64,000 bases of DNA from Parachlorella kessleri (GCA_001598975.1 BBXU01001685.1:1-64000); one strand, 5' to 3'; counted from the stretch's first letter, positions 23,901-35,649 are shown. The notes: a model not told the origin generated them from the letters alone. Numbers and translations: made by a program.

Positions 23901-26453
23901 TGCAGGCATTGCTGACGGGCCTAAGCAGCCCAAGGCGCCCAAGGCTGGAGCCAAGAAGGCAGCAGTGCAGTCCGCCTTTGAGGTGCGCATGTTCTGATTC
24001 CTTTCGGGGCTGGCTTGTCTGGTACACAGCAAACCTGCTTGCCTGTCGTGTTGGAGGGGCAGCTGCCATGAACATTACAAACATTGACAACTACCCGACT
24101 GCCTCTCTGGTGCCTCAACCATTCCGAAGAAAATGCACAACCACACATGGTCTTTCCTTTCCACCTGCAGCTGTACTGCGCGGAGCAGCGGCCCGCGTTG
24201 GCAGGCGACAACCCCACCGCCAGCGCCGGCGACCTGCAGCGTTTGCTGGTGGATGGGTGGCGCAAGCTGGACGACCTGGACAAGTCAGTGTATGAGGCGC
24301 AGCATGAGGTGGGTGATGGGCTGGGAAGCTGCAGTAGCAGGGGCCTGAAGAGTTGGATGCACAAGGCTGCCACAAGTTTGAGCCCAAAAAAATTGAGCTG
24401 CATACATTCAGTGCTTCTGCGTCCACATAACACTAGCACCAAGGTTAGTATAAGCAGCCGTGCATACCCATGTGGAAGCTGTTCACCTTGCTTGCCCATG
24501 TGCTGCTTCAGGAGCTCAAGCAGGCGTCCAAGGCGCCAACCAAAAAGCGAGCAGCGGCAGCAGCCAATGGTAGCCCGCCCAAGAAGCAGAAGCGGGGTGG
24601 CAAGCGCAAGGGCAAGCAGGGTGAGCTGCGTCTCAGTTACAGCAGCGTGCACCAAAGCGGGCAGGGAAGATGCCTTTTATTCTTGGCAGGCAAAACCCGA
24701 AGGCGCTGGCCTAGCGTGATTGTGGAGCTCTCAAATTTGCTACCTCTCCCTGCTTGCAGCGGTGGCCTCTGAGGAGGATAGTGATGGGGAGATGGCTAAT
24801 GCGCAGGATGCCAGCGATGACGAAGAAGCAGAGCGTGAGGTGGGTGGTGATGTTTGGTGTGGTGCAAGCCTTGTGGGTCTCGGTCCTTCCAGTTGACATA
24901 GTTGACTGCAGCATGCTGCTACCGGGTGCAGGGTATCTCATGAGACAGCATGTGTCATCTGCAATCCAAACTCACATTTCCCGGTGTCGCTGGCTACAGA
25001 ATTGCGACTACAATGCCTTCCCAGCTGAGCACATCATCTCCAAGACTGCCAACGGTAAGAAGATGCTGGCCGGTGAGAGGGCCATGTCTCACCGGCGTCC
25101 GCTGCTGCTAGCTCATGTTCATGTTGCTGCGTGTGCTGGGTGAGCGAGATGTGCTTGCGCCCCTGCTCCAGAGCTTTGGCCTAACGCATGTGGTTCACAC
25201 TTCTTGCCTTGCTTTGCAGGCAAGTTTTTGGTGGCCCGCAAGGGCAAAGGCTTGACTGCTTATGGTCTGGTGGACGCCCAGTCGGCCAAAATGCAGCGGC
25301 TGGGCCAGGGGTCAGGTGCGCTGGCTGTGAAGATTACCTGCTGACCATGAATCAAACTCTGTCGTTTTGACATCCTGTTGCTTTATGCTGTGCAGCAGGC
25401 ATGCATTAGCTTGCCCCTCTTCACCATACATGCACCAGCCTGACCGTGCTTAGCTTGCCTCGCTTTACTATGCATGCACCAGCTTGGCTGTGGTGTATGG
25501 ATTTCAGCCACGCGCTTCTGCTTCCTGCAGGCGACATGCCCTGCCCCGTGTCCCTGGAGATGCTGGAGGAGTGGGAGGCCTTCGAGAAAGGCTTCAAAAG
25601 GGCAGTGCACGATAACTCAGGTGGGTGATTCATGTTGGTGCCTTTAAGGCCAGTTGAGCAATTCTGCTCAGGTTAGTTGTTCTGTACAGTTCTCATGCTT
25701 CCGCCTGCCTTCTGCTCATGAAATGGTTAGCACAATTGTTCTGGGATCGAGCCCTCCCCATCTGCCTTCTGCATATTCACATGGTTAGTACAAGTGGGCT
25801 TAGGGTTAGGGACCTAAGCTTTCAGCTTCATCATATTGTGGTTTACTGCTTGCAGAGGGGGGTGAGCTGGTGCTGGAGAGCGTGGCTGACGGAAGCCCGC
25901 TGGAGGCATGCTTTTTCCTGGGCCAGCTGCGTCAACCCAACTACGACCTATCCAAGGCTGCCAAGGGTGATATGATGATGAAGGTGGGTGGGGTGGAATA
26001 GGATGCAATGTGCAATCCTTATACTACAACCTGTGTGTGAAGCGAGCATTCAGCCATACAGGGCTTGCTTCGTGGCCTGTGTGGCGCAACTTATAGGTTG
26101 AATGAAGAGGAGACAGGGGTGAGTGGGTCTGACAGGGCTGGATGCAGGGATGGTCTGTGTCTTGTCTGAGTTCTGTCTGTCTGGGATGAAGCAAAGGCCA
26201 CTAGAACAGCAGGTGAACTTGGACTTTGTTGCTCACCCTGATCCACCACACGCCTGCGCAGGTGCCGCTGCTGGCCACCTGCCGGACTGTGCAGCGGTTG
26301 CTGGATATTGAGCGGCGCACTGCAGAGGACTGGAAGGCTCGTGCCCTCTCTGCCGAGGCAATGCTGGAAGGTGTAGCAGCAGCAGGGGCTGGGAAGGGCG
26401 CGGGGCGACCTCCCAGCACTGGCACCCGTAAGCGGCTCACAGGAGAGTCCTGA
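20902..26453 (+). CDS. two-HMG-box chromatin protein with acidic and Lys/Pro-rich N-terminal half
   Basis: Twenty small exons: 20902-20985, 21129-21197, 21326-21424, 21663-21764, 21896-22084, 22210-22327, 22499-22552, 22670-22780, 22901-23014, 23153-23335, 23580-23671, 23854-23982, 24171-24308, 24512-24620, 24760-24839, 25000-25054, 25220-25315, 25531-25620, 25856-25983, 26262-26453; 743 aa. Residues about 50-350 are Glu/Ala/Pro then Lys/Pro/Ala repeats. HMG box 1 (about 355-425) has KRAKNAYMFFVEANRAKVK, then LLGTMWGAL and DKERYMKE. Box 2 (about 445-510) has AFELYCAEQRPALAG and LLVDGWRKLDDLDKSVYE and is more diverged. A KKRAAAAA/KKQKRGGKRKGK basic patch and an acidic stretch follow. The last 185 residues (from NCDYNAFPAEHIISK) match no family I know. 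Probable nuclear DNA-bending or chromatin role. The donor after exon 8 is uncertain. Confidence 0.85.
21326..21764 (+). repeat. duplicated exon pair in HMG-box gene
   Basis: Exons 3 (21326-21424) and 4 (21663-21764) both start AVGEEEA, continue with PAEPPA, and end with TPAAQ before a GT donor. Both have phase 0 at each side, so duplication keeps the frame. Exon 5 begins with a related EEPAP segment. This looks like intragenic exon duplication enlarging the acidic region. Confidence 0.8.
26096..26190 (-). repeat. dispersed repeat copy, in last intron of HMG-box gene
   Basis: On the minus strand it reads ACTCAGACAAGAC, then CTGCATCCAGCCCTGTCAG, the core shared with copies at 35.5, 44.4, 45.0, 54.6 and 58.9 kb. 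Diverged and partial. Confidence 0.6.
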
Positions 26454-26627
26454 GTCTTGCACACAAGAGCTGTGCTGCAAGCTTACCAGCATGTTCAGGA
26501 CGCATGGCCGGCACTTTACAGCCTGGAACTGTCCAACTCTGGTTTAAGCCAGCATTTGAGCTGCCAGCCGGGTCACAGTAAACCTTGTCAGCACTTAGCA
26601 CAAGTACCGTCTATTGAGGCCAGAACT

Positions 26628-26632
26628 TGTAA
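26628..26632 (+). promoter_or_regulatory. TGTAA polyadenylation signal, HMG-box gene
   Basis: TGTAA 175 bp after the HMG-box stop codon, followed closely by the opposite-strand signal of the convergent gene. Confidence 0.65.
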
Positions 26633-26649
26633 CACCGCACATGCGAGCA

Positions 26650-26654
26650 TTACA
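26650..26654 (-). promoter_or_regulatory. TGTAA polyadenylation signal, haem-oxygenase-like gene
   Basis: Minus-strand TGTAA 256 bp past the stop at 26910. It lies only 18 bp from the plus-strand signal of the HMG-box gene, so the two mature 3' ends probably abut or overlap. Confidence 0.6.
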
Positions 26655-26909
26655 ATTACCTGAGAGAAAAGTAAAAAATTTAGAAAATGGGTGTCCAGCG
26701 CAGCACAGGCCATCAACCTCAGAAGGGGCTCACAAGTACCTGCTGACCGCCAGGCGCTTTGGTCTGTTCAGCAGGTGCTGAAGACTACACAGCTTCAACA
26801 TCACTCCGCTGACAACGCATCAACCCTGCCTAGTTTGCAGCTGGCAGCTGTGGGCCCAATCCATCATGATAACAAGTAACGTAACGCCGGCATGCTGGCA
26901 GCTGAGGGC

Positions 26910-29836
26910 TCATTCCAACATGTCCGCCAGCGTGTTATAAAAGGCAGCAAAGTCCCTGCACACAAGCACCAGAATAGCAACAAGAATCATACTAACTAAA
27001 TCAAATCCATACAAGACCAAATGTCAACCCCGCCTCGCTTTCTAAGCTGGCCACAAACATGCAGACCTCCCGTGTTGAATCCATTCACAGATGCAGCCTC
27101 ACCAGGACCAGCCCCACCTGTTAAGCAGTGTCAAGCGGACGCACCTGTCATGGTCTAGCATAGCACGCCGGAGGATGGGCTCGTGTGCGGCAGGTACATA
27201 AGTCACTACAGCATCATGTCCAATGGCGGCATGCTCTGCCTCGCCCTCAGCATGTACCTGCAGCAGAGTGGGTACTGCCATCTGGCGTCTCTCGCTGTCA
27301 TCCAGAACTCCCTAGCTTCAAAAATTCCTATCACTCTCAACAGCGTTGCCCGTTTTTACCAGCCATTGACCAGCACATGCAAGCCAACAGGTCCAGGCGC
27401 TTTAAGCAAGTATGAGACAAGGACACAAACATCCACCACTCTGGGGGGGAGCCGCATTGCCACCTGCCATTGCTAAGCAGCCAACCTGCCCATACAAGAA
27501 CCCACATCTTGTCCGGCCACCTCCACGCCTGCCCACCCTGCCACCTTTAGCAACCCCAGTATAAAAGGGCGGCCTACGCACCAATCCAGCCACCCCCACA
27601 GCCACCCACCTCTAGGAACACCCACTCCTTGAGCGGCCTGCCCTGTGGCGCCAGCACTTGCTCGTTAAGGGTACGGAAGGCATCCAGCATCCAGGTCTTT
27701 TCGTAGTCGGCCATGTACTCAATGGCTAGGTTGTAGCCCATGGCGTAGGTAGCCTGTGAGGAGAACAACCAGGTGGTCACAGGAATGGGGCGGGGAGTGT
27801 TCCGCGTGCAGCAGGAGAGGTCAGCAAGCAGTTGAGAGCGGGATCGGCTGAAGGAGGATGCTGTAACAGGCTGTCCACACAGCGGTGCAATCTGCTGCAG
27901 CCCTCCATGCACTGCACAACTTCTATGGGCCTTGCCGGCTTTATAAAACATGGCAGGCGTCTTTGTGCCTGCATTCCAGAACTTCCAGCAATACAGCCTG
28001 CATATGGCTAAGACTCTATAAAGCTACGCACAGCACTGCCACAGGCTGGAGGCCATGGCAACCGAGTTGTGTGGCCATAACATAGCATGTACCTGCTCCA
28101 CTCGGTCCGACGAGCAGCCCTGCATGATGTCCCGCATCATCTGCTCGAACAGCAGTACCGCATTTGCCGGGCGTGGGTTGGCCTCCAGCAGGGACTCCAG
28201 CGGCTCACGCATGAGGTCCTGGTACCAGGCCGAGAACAGCTCGCGGTGCGTGCAGGCTGTAGAAAAAGACAATGAGGATGTTCCAGATTTGACCATGGTA
28301 CTAGTAAAAGCGTAAAACTTGTTTCGGCAGCCAGGCAGTGCAGCTGAGCTCAACGCGGGGGTGACAGAGCACATTGCCTGCTCTCAACCAACAACTTTTG
28401 CCTCCCGCACCCTCCCAGCTGCCCACCTGTCATCGATTACCACCTTCGCCTCCCTGCAGCTCACCCTGTGGCTCGTTGTTGTGCATGCCATACTCTCCCG
28501 CCAGCGGCTGGATCAGATTCTTCAACGCAATGTCGCGCCGCACATAGTCAGTCATCCCGATGGTCATCTGGACCTTGAGGAGCACCGCGGTGAAGGCGGG
28601 GTTGAATGACTCCAGGTTGAAGGCCAGCTCATGCATCACAGGCCGCAGCTTGGACTCTGCATCGGGGAGGAAAGGACACACTAGAAAACTTTGCAGGATT
28701 GAGAGTGCAGCAGACAGGCGCAATTTGCAGCGGGCAAGATGCGAGACTGTAGTCAGGGTGTAGCTGGCGAGGATGCAAGAGTAAAAAGGGGAGGCACAAA
28801 GTAGCGACCCAGTCAAGTGCGAACCTGGGCAACCCATCAAGCACATGGACCCCTTTAGAAGCAGCTGGCAACTCGAGCTCCCTCAAGCTGAGTCATTCTG
28901 TCAGTGCAGCGGATACCTACACTCTCCACCACAACGCCCCATCAGAGCTGCGGCAGTGAAGGCTGCCTGGTGAGCTGCTCACCCCAGTTCTCTGCCGTGA
29001 GGTTGGCAAGGTTGTCATTGAAGCGCCGGAGTGCCGCGATTGAGGCGCCATGATCTAGCTCTGCCTGCAAGAGCAGGTTGTTATGTATATTACTCGGTAC
29101 GGGAGGGCAAAGCAGCAGTGCCGCTGGCCACTGAAGCCGGGTGAAGGAAAAGGAAAAGAAGCTGGGTGAAGGAGAAGGAAAGAAAGCCGGGTGAAGGAAA
29201 AAGAAAGCAAGCCGGGTGAAGGAAAAGGGAAAAGAACCAAGTTTGCATCTTCTGCAATGATGACTGCAGAGCGACTGGGTAAAAGACTCGCTCTCCTAGG
29301 TATGTGCTTTAACACCACCGCTCCGTGGTGTGGACTGCACCTCACCTCCAGAGCTTGCACTGTCTCCCTAGAGATCAGTTCAGGCCTGTCAAGGGCCACC
29401 TGCTGGTTGCCTGCAACTGCCCAAACAAAGCACCAGGTTACAAGCCTTAAGGTTTTCTTTTTTCCCCGGCAGACTGACCAGGCTGGGCAGCGAAGTCTGG
29501 AAGTGCAACTTATCCACATGCAGTCGGAGATGGGGTGCATCGAGGTGGCCATCGACCAATGCAACCTGCCTGTTCGACATACCGTTGCGGACAGTCTCCA
29601 AGGTGCGTGCGGGAGCCTGGACACAAACTGCTGCCAGCCTCTGCATCATCAAACCCAGCGAGTTAGCCAGGCGTTTAGGCGAGTTAAAGCAATTGTTAAA
29701 GAATATATACGCGAAACCTGTATGCGGTTTATACCTTGCAAGGCCGTGGTGCAAGGACGCATGCCACTTTCTTGGCCGGCATCACAGCCTTGCATCCCGG
29801 AAGGGCAGGCAGAAACTGAGCCATAGCGGTCGCCAT
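26910..29836 (-). CDS. haem-oxygenase-like diiron (HDO/CADD-PqqC fold) protein, probably plastid-targeted
   Basis: Nine exons on the minus strand: 29836-29735, 29640-29583, 29410-29346, 29064-28983, 28656-28465, 28256-28093, 27753-27610, 27257-27145, 26955-26910; 321 aa. Residues 1 to about 50 (MATAMAQFLPALPGCK, Ala/Lys/Arg/Val-rich, no acids) look like a chloroplast transit peptide. The mature part is all-helical, with the ligand set expected of haem-oxygenase-like oxidases: GEYG (Glu157), THRELF (His170), AIEYM (Glu233), and VHAEGEAEH giving His271, Glu275 and His278 in H-x3-E-x2-H spacing. Related enzymes (CADD, UndA, SznF) use such a site to activate oxygen; the substrate here cannot be told from sequence. 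Assignment rests on motif pattern, not a database match. Intron 3 carries a minisatellite. Confidence 0.75.
29136..29236 (-). repeat. four-unit 25-bp minisatellite in an intron
   Basis: Four tandem units of 25-26 bp starting GCCGGGTGAAGGA (second unit GCTGGGTGAAGGA) followed by an A-rich half, at 29136, 29161, 29186 and 29211. On the transcribed minus strand this is a pyrimidine-rich TTC-type tract inside intron 3 of the haem-oxygenase-like gene. Confidence 0.92.
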
Positions 29837-30806
29837 CTTATTGGAAACAAGAAGGGTGTTTTGTATCGAGGGACAAGTTCGCACATATCGACCTGAGGAC
29901 CTTGGGAGGGTTACTGGGAAGGAAGGAGTACGGGCGGTACACCACCTAGATGTAACCCTGGGCCTGGTGACTCCAGTTGCCAGGGCTATTCAAAGCTCAA
30001 TATTGGAGGTGCTAGGCAATGCGAACAGGGGACAGGTGGGGGTCTACTAAGATAATTGCTCGCAGTGGAGGCGAGTGGAGGTCATAGGGAACCACCCGGG
30101 AGCCAGCCACACATTACCTACAGCCTATGCGGCCATGGGGCCTTCACCAGCATTTCTCACTTTATGATTCCCACCCCAGTAGGCGCCCCACTGCAGAAGC
30201 ATGAAGGATGCAAGGGGCCAAACCATACACAATGTGCGCACCAAACGACGGCCCACATAATCGGATACCAAACAGCAGATACCAAACATGTTTTGAGGCG
30301 CAGAGGGTCCCCAGCCTTCAGCGTGGCTAAAGACCCCTACTGCGCAAATGTCTTGACTGCCGTCCTAGAGGTCCATACTTTGCTATGCATGCAAGACCCT
30401 ATCAGACGGGCAGAGAAGGAAGGAAAGTACACATTGACCTAGACAATGAAACGGAAAGGTGGTCTACATGCAACACTTGTCCTGGGCATCCTCGATTGAA
30501 GTTCATGTTAGGCCAAGCACAATGCTATCCCTGTGCTCGGCCATGCGCAGGGCCCCTCTGAATCCTAGGCATAATCGCGCTGTTCATTGGATACCCTACT
30601 CCCTTAGCTCTCTCAATAGCTCGCTGTGCAGCACGTATGCCACCGGGAGTGCACAAGGACAAGGGCTTCCTAAGCCGTGCCTCCCCAAGGAAGCACGCAC
30701 ACCGTCGATAGCCTCAGCTGCTAGACAGGGAGCACGCTGAGCTGACCTAGCTGGCAGCCAGCCAACACATGGTCAAGGAATTGTGACAGGAACACCCCGA
30801 GCCGGT
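29837..30806. other. spacer between two minus-strand genes
   Basis: About 1 kb holding the promoter of the haem-oxygenase-like gene and the 3'UTR of the small zinc-finger gene. No coding exon, repeat or RNA gene was recognised. Confidence 0.5.
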
Positions 30807-31492
30807 TTACTTCTTCTTGCTGCCGCGCACCGCAACACCCTGTGTTGTGACGCCCCCTACCATCGCATGCAAGTCCTCAACCTTCTCCGGCTCCCACGGC
30901 AGCTTGGGATGCTTCGCCTCAAAATGTATCTGCATCGTTTTCAAGTCGGGCGCTGACTGGCCGCACGCAGGGCACCTGCACCCAGGCAACCAAGGCGCGC
31001 CTCACGTAGGCTGACTGGACACTGTCACACACCCTGGAACAGAAGTGAATGCTGCTGGGCGAGTGTCCCGTCTCGCAGGGTGCATCTCCCACAAAGCCTG
31101 CTTACAGAGTCACTCACTTATATCTAGCGTGCCCCACAGATCCTCCTTTCCGGTCCTGCAGTCCAGCCTTACCGCCGCCAGCGTTGATTGTTGCCGCCTG
31201 CAAAGAAGACACCTTGGGAGCATGAGTCCGCCTGGCTGTACTTGTGCAGCCCTTGTCTTACCACGTCAGGATTGCCACACAGCACGGCCATGCGAGACTT
31301 GAGAACAACAAAGGGGCTGGCCACTTGCCTTGGCTTTGGCAGCGAGCTCTGCAGCCTGCAGAGCAACAAGAGCAGGCTTGGTTGGCTGGCGTAGGGCTCA
31401 GCCGGCAACTATCTGCCCCATGCGGACATGCGCGCGTAGCACTCCTGAAATCATGCACTCACAGTGTGTTTGGCGGGCTTAGCCTTTCCCAT
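30807..31492 (-). CDS. small C2H2-type zinc-finger protein (At2g23090-like)
   Basis: Four exons on the minus strand: 31492-31463, 31355-31329, 31197-31118, 30975-30807; 101 aa. The N-terminus is Lys/Ala-rich (MGKAKPAKHTAAELAAKAKA), then GGGKAGLQDRKGG leads into CPACGQSAPDLKTMQIHFEA and KHPKLPWEPEK. The Cys-x2-Cys ... His-x4-His spacing and the KHPK motif match the small plant zinc-binding proteins of this type, whose function is poorly known. The tail ends GSKKK. Intron 2 uses a GC donor (AAG|GCAAGT), almost the ideal GC-AG consensus. The start ATG lies 10 codons before the first intron. Confidence 0.8.
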
Positions 31493-31820
31493 CTGCCACA
31501 ACACTCTGCAGCCGCGCCGTCCCTAATAGCACCTGACGTGCCTACGGGCCAGTTCTTGTATATGACCGTGGGGCGACCTGCCCGTAATAGTAGGTCTGGA
31601 ATGGCTTTTGGATACACTGAAAGAGTCTTGTAGCGCCGACACGAGACCGCATGCCCAGCAGGGGCTGCTCTGTGTGCGTTGCCCAGTTGAAGGAGATAAA
31701 CAATCGAGGACCCCCTTGTAACGTACCTTGCATTGCAACTAACGGCTGTCCTAGAGCCCACTGCATCCTATGCATAAGGAACTGTAGGAACGTATACCCA
31801 CATGCAGCCTTGTTGCAAAC
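31493..31820. promoter_or_regulatory. divergent promoter region, zinc-finger gene / F-box gene 1
   Basis: 328 bp between divergent start codons. Its F-box side shares stretches with the regions upstream of F-box genes 2 and 3 (a GACTCTTGGATACA-like segment, then an accgcatgc(a/c)cagcagggg segment), so the tandem unit includes the promoter. Confidence 0.6.
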
Positions 31821-34800
31821 ATGTGCGTTGTGCCCCCGCTGCGCGCCTCTCCTTCCATAAAGGCAGTGCTAGGCAGCTCGGACCTTCTGTGCCACATCTT
31901 GTCTTTCTGCGGCAGGTGGGCCGCCCCGCAGGCCATACATGTGCTCAAAAACACAACTGATCAAGCCGTCATGAACTTTGACCTGTTGCTCCTACAATTT
32001 ACTCGCAGTCGCGTAGACGTTCTCCTGAAGCTGAGACGGGTGTGCAAGGGTTGGAGTAGCGCCTGTGAGAGGGCACTACGTCTGCAGCCGGTGCGAACGC
32101 AGTAGCCATCTTTCATGTCAACTCCAGCACTGCCTTTGTGCCAAAGTACTTTGCTGCTAGCTTCCTGCTGTTCTTATGTGGTGCACGTCGAGCCCGCCTC
32201 TTTCCCAGTGCTGGTTTTCTCCATCAGGGTGCAGTTTTGTTGGGTCACTAAGTGAGTCCCACTGCGGCGCTCAGACCCTTGCTCGTGATTGACACGGCTT
32301 AAACCCATGCACTGTGTTCTACACAGGAGCCACGCCTCTTGTGCCGGAGAGCTGTGCCTCTTCAAGGCGGCGGTCCCCAATCAGGCACCTTCTTTCACTC
32401 CCAGTTAGCGGGGCTTCTGTCCACTCTGCGCACAGCGCATGTTGACCTTTGCTGCTGCTTGGGCGCACATCCAAGTGTGGTTAACCTCAAAGCCACTACA
32501 CGCCTGACTGCGATGGCTATCACAGCAATGCCCATGCTGTCCCGCCTGGATGTGACCCTGCCTACACCGGCCTTCGCTGTCATAGGCAGGTGTGTTTCTA
32601 ATGTGGCGCTCTATACAATGCTGCCTGCACCAAATGAAATTGGCTTCAAACCGCAGTCGCCCAGGGGCTAGCAGCCCCACACTTGTCCCTTTCTCTCAAT
32701 CTCTACGTGCTTGCTGCTCGTCATAGTCAAAACATGTCGACCGGTCCACCGTCTTGCAGGGTTCTTCCACGATCGCTTCACCTCACCAGCCTGACAGTGT
32801 TCTTCCGAGGGGCTTCTAATTCTGAGCTTGTAGAGGTGGAGGTGGAGGAGGAGGAGGAGGAGGAAGGCAAAGCATTCAGACGGGCTCTGCGCTGCCTTCC
32901 TTTCCTCCAAGTATGTAGCTCTCTGTAGTGCATGTGCCTCGTGCGCTGCACTGTCATACCAGGGTGCCTGCAGCAAAGGCAGTGAGGGGTATGACTGCCC
33001 AGCCATCCCGCAGCTATCCCTAGATCGCGCGCTGTTCCCCAGCTAGCACAGGTGCGCACTCGTCCGGCAACGCAGTTTCGAGTTTCGAAGCGTACCTGTG
33101 CATCTGCAGGAGCTCACCATAACCAGAATACCCATTGATGCTGAGCTTGGCTTTGACCTAATGAAGGTGAGCAGCCCCTGCCATGTGCTTGGTTGTTTCT
33201 CCTTTCTTGGCCGCTCTGTCGGGGGGTTGGAGCTCTACTTCCCCTCCTCCAAGCATCGCATGCGGCTGATGTTGCGAGGACGGCCAACCTTTGCAGTGTT
33301 TGCTGCATACACGCAGTCTGCTGCTTGCCGGAGGCAGCAAGGTGCCTATCCCGGGGCCTGACCAGCCTAGACCTCTCTTTCTGCTCGCCCAACGGGGGGC
33401 ACAACCCTGCAGCAGCAGCTCTCCAGGGGGATTCGCTGCATCAGCTAGACCAGCTGGCGTCCCTCACGCGCCTGCAGCGGCTGCAACTCAACGGCCTACT
33501 GGGCGGGCAGCAGCATGTGCCCCCCGCCCTTGGCACCCTCACTTCCCTTGATCTGCAGGGCCAGGACCCAATGGTGCTTAGGGGAATCAGCAGCCTGGTG
33601 GTTCTGCGTGACCTGCGCCTGCAGGAGCTCTCAGAATGGCCCTCTGGGCTGGGGAGCCTGCGTTGGCTGACGCGCCTCGAGCTAAGAGCTGGCCGTGCGC
33701 TCGCCCTGCCCACTGGGTGTGCCCTGCCACCGCAGCTGCGGCATCTGGAGGTCAACACGGACATGGAGACGGATAGCTGCCCAATCGTCCTGCCCTCACT
33801 CTCCACCCTGGGGCAGCTCCAGCACCTACAGCTTGAGGAGTGCGACCTTGATGAGCTCCTTGACAGCCTGCCCCACCTCAGCTGCCTGACACTTTTGCGG
33901 CTCAGGTTCTGCCGCCTTGAGGGCGATCTGGGAGGCGAGGGCAGCCGGCTGCAGCTGTCACACCTGGCAGCCCTGCAGCATCTGCAAGTGGAAAGCTGCA
34001 CCCTCTCAGAGGCCCCAGCCGGTCTGCGTCAGCTGTCAGCCCTCACGGAGCTAGTGCTGGACAGCAACGACATCGGATTGGGCTGCTATTACTGCTCAGA
34101 CGACTCAGATGATGACGATGCCATGGATGAAGGGGACAGGCCAGCCACAGCAGGTCTGCTGGGTGCCATGTATGACGGGTTCATGTCAGACAGGGCTCTG
34201 GACGAGGACGACCGCATCTGGCTGGGTCCCACAAGCCCTCTTGCTACCTTAAGCCGCCTGCCAGCCTTGCAGAGGCTCAGTCTTCTGCGACAGTCTCCCT
34301 ACAGCGGCCACTGCCATCATCGGCACGGCAGCAAGTCAGCTCGGCGCCTGGTGCAGCAACAGCTACACACCTTCCTCTCCATGCCCAGCCCCACCCTCGC
34401 CAACATCACCTACCTGCAGCTTTCTTATGACAGCGGCAGCAGCGAGCAGCTGCCATGGAAAGGGTTGTCAGCTTGCCTGGCCAGCTTGCGCTCCCTGCGC
34501 CACTTGGATGTTATGCAGCGCTGCTCGTGCTGCTGGCCTAAGGGAATCAAACAGCTGCAGCATTTGACGCATCTAAGCCTCTGGTGCGTCTCCAGCGCCC
34601 CACCTTGCGCCCGGTCCGCCTTCCCCCTCGTGCCGGCCCGATTGCAAACCCTGCGGCTGGGCTGCAGGGAGGACGGCTCGATGGCAACCAGCCGCCAACC
34701 CCTGCCTCTCCCAGACAAGCTGCGGACAGCGTGCCCACAGCTGAGCCACCTGGCATGCCGCTTTGTGGACGGGCCAGCACTGGTTCGGGTGTTGCCACAC

Positions 34801-35043
34801 CTGGCTGGGTTGACGGAGCTGGATGTGCGCCATTGTGACCTCTCCGGTGCCCCACTTGATTTGGGGCGGCTGCGGAGCCTGCAGCGTGCCAGCTTTCAGC
34901 TCTGCAGGATCTCGCAGCCGCCTGTCGGGCTGTCTACTCTGGGTGCCCTAACCAAGCTCGAGCTGCAGGGCAATGCTCTTAGCTTTGGCAGTGAGAGGGT
35001 GGTGCGTGGTCAGGCTGGCTGTCATGTAGATGTGGAGTTTTGA
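31821..35043 (+). CDS. F-box/LRR protein, tandem copy 1
   Basis: Six exons: 31821-31915, 32009-32090, 32327-32589, 32760-32910, 33110-33166, 33334-35043; 785 aa. The F-box is split by intron 1: AVLGSSDLLCHILSFCGR then VDVLLKLRRVCKGWSSACERA (about 15-56). Its role would be Skp1 binding in an SCF ubiquitin ligase. The rest is leucine-rich repeats, mostly in the single 1.7-kb last exon, with units like LRDLRLQELSEWPSGL and LTELVLDSNDIG. They are interrupted by an acidic insertion (SDDSDDDDAMDEGD, about 470-483) and a conserved DEDDRIWLGPTSP segment. Exon 4 encodes a Glu run absent from the other copies. Intron 4 starts with normal GT (CAA|GTATGT), unlike copies 2 and 3. The acceptor of the last exon is weak (GGAG|GCAGCA). 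Confidence 0.85.
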
Positions 35044-35464
35044 CTTTAAACTTCAGACTTCTCTGTCCAAAGCAGCATAAAATATATCATTTTCTTAATA
35101 TACTCCGTATTTCCAATTGCGTTCATACCTGCCTGCCTGTGGGAGCTTCTCCCATCAAAGTCCTGCTAAAAGCATGGCCGTGCATGTTGTGTAGTGTTTG
35201 GCAGCCAGCTGGTGTGCCTTGTTCGTGTCAACTGTATTGTGGACTGGAGGCCTCACCGCTGACGAGATGCTGCATGCTTATTGGTGGTGGGGTAATAAGG
35301 CTCTGAGGACCACGTCAGATGGGTGCATGATCATCCCCACTGTCAGATAGGGTCTGCCGGCTTGACAGGACCAACAACCCCTTCTCTGAGTCACCAATAG
35401 CCCTCTTGCAACCAAGAGGAGGGGCACCATCATCATCATCATCACCATCATCATATCATAGTGG

Positions 35465-35649
35465 CAAGACTCAGGCAAGACTGCATCAAACCCTGTCAGC
35501 CCCGTATACCCCTAACTCCTCTCTGATCGCACTACCTGCCACCCTTAATAAAGACTCAGGCTCATTCTGCATCCAGCCCTGTCAGTCCAGCCCAGCTCTC
35601 ACTTCCTGTTCTCACTTCCTGTTCGCACTACCTGCCACCCATGCTAATA
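35465..35649 (+). repeat. dispersed repeat, two tandem copies
   Basis: Copy a (35465-35552) and copy b (35553-35649) both run ACTCAGGC ... CTGCATC(C)A(G/A)(C/A)CCTGTCAG ... and end CGCACTACCTGCCACCC. Copy b finishes CATGCTAATA, the same terminus as copies at 44.4, 42.4 and 58.9 kb. Confidence 0.8.

Noticed and set aside
25797..25815. Telomere-like TTAGGGTTAGGG stretch, and a similar one near 47680
   Set aside because: Only two units each, inside an intron and inside gene territory; too short for an interstitial telomere array.
35425..35460. CRISPR-like or regulatory array in the ATC repeats
   Set aside because: Simple trinucleotide microsatellite without spacers.
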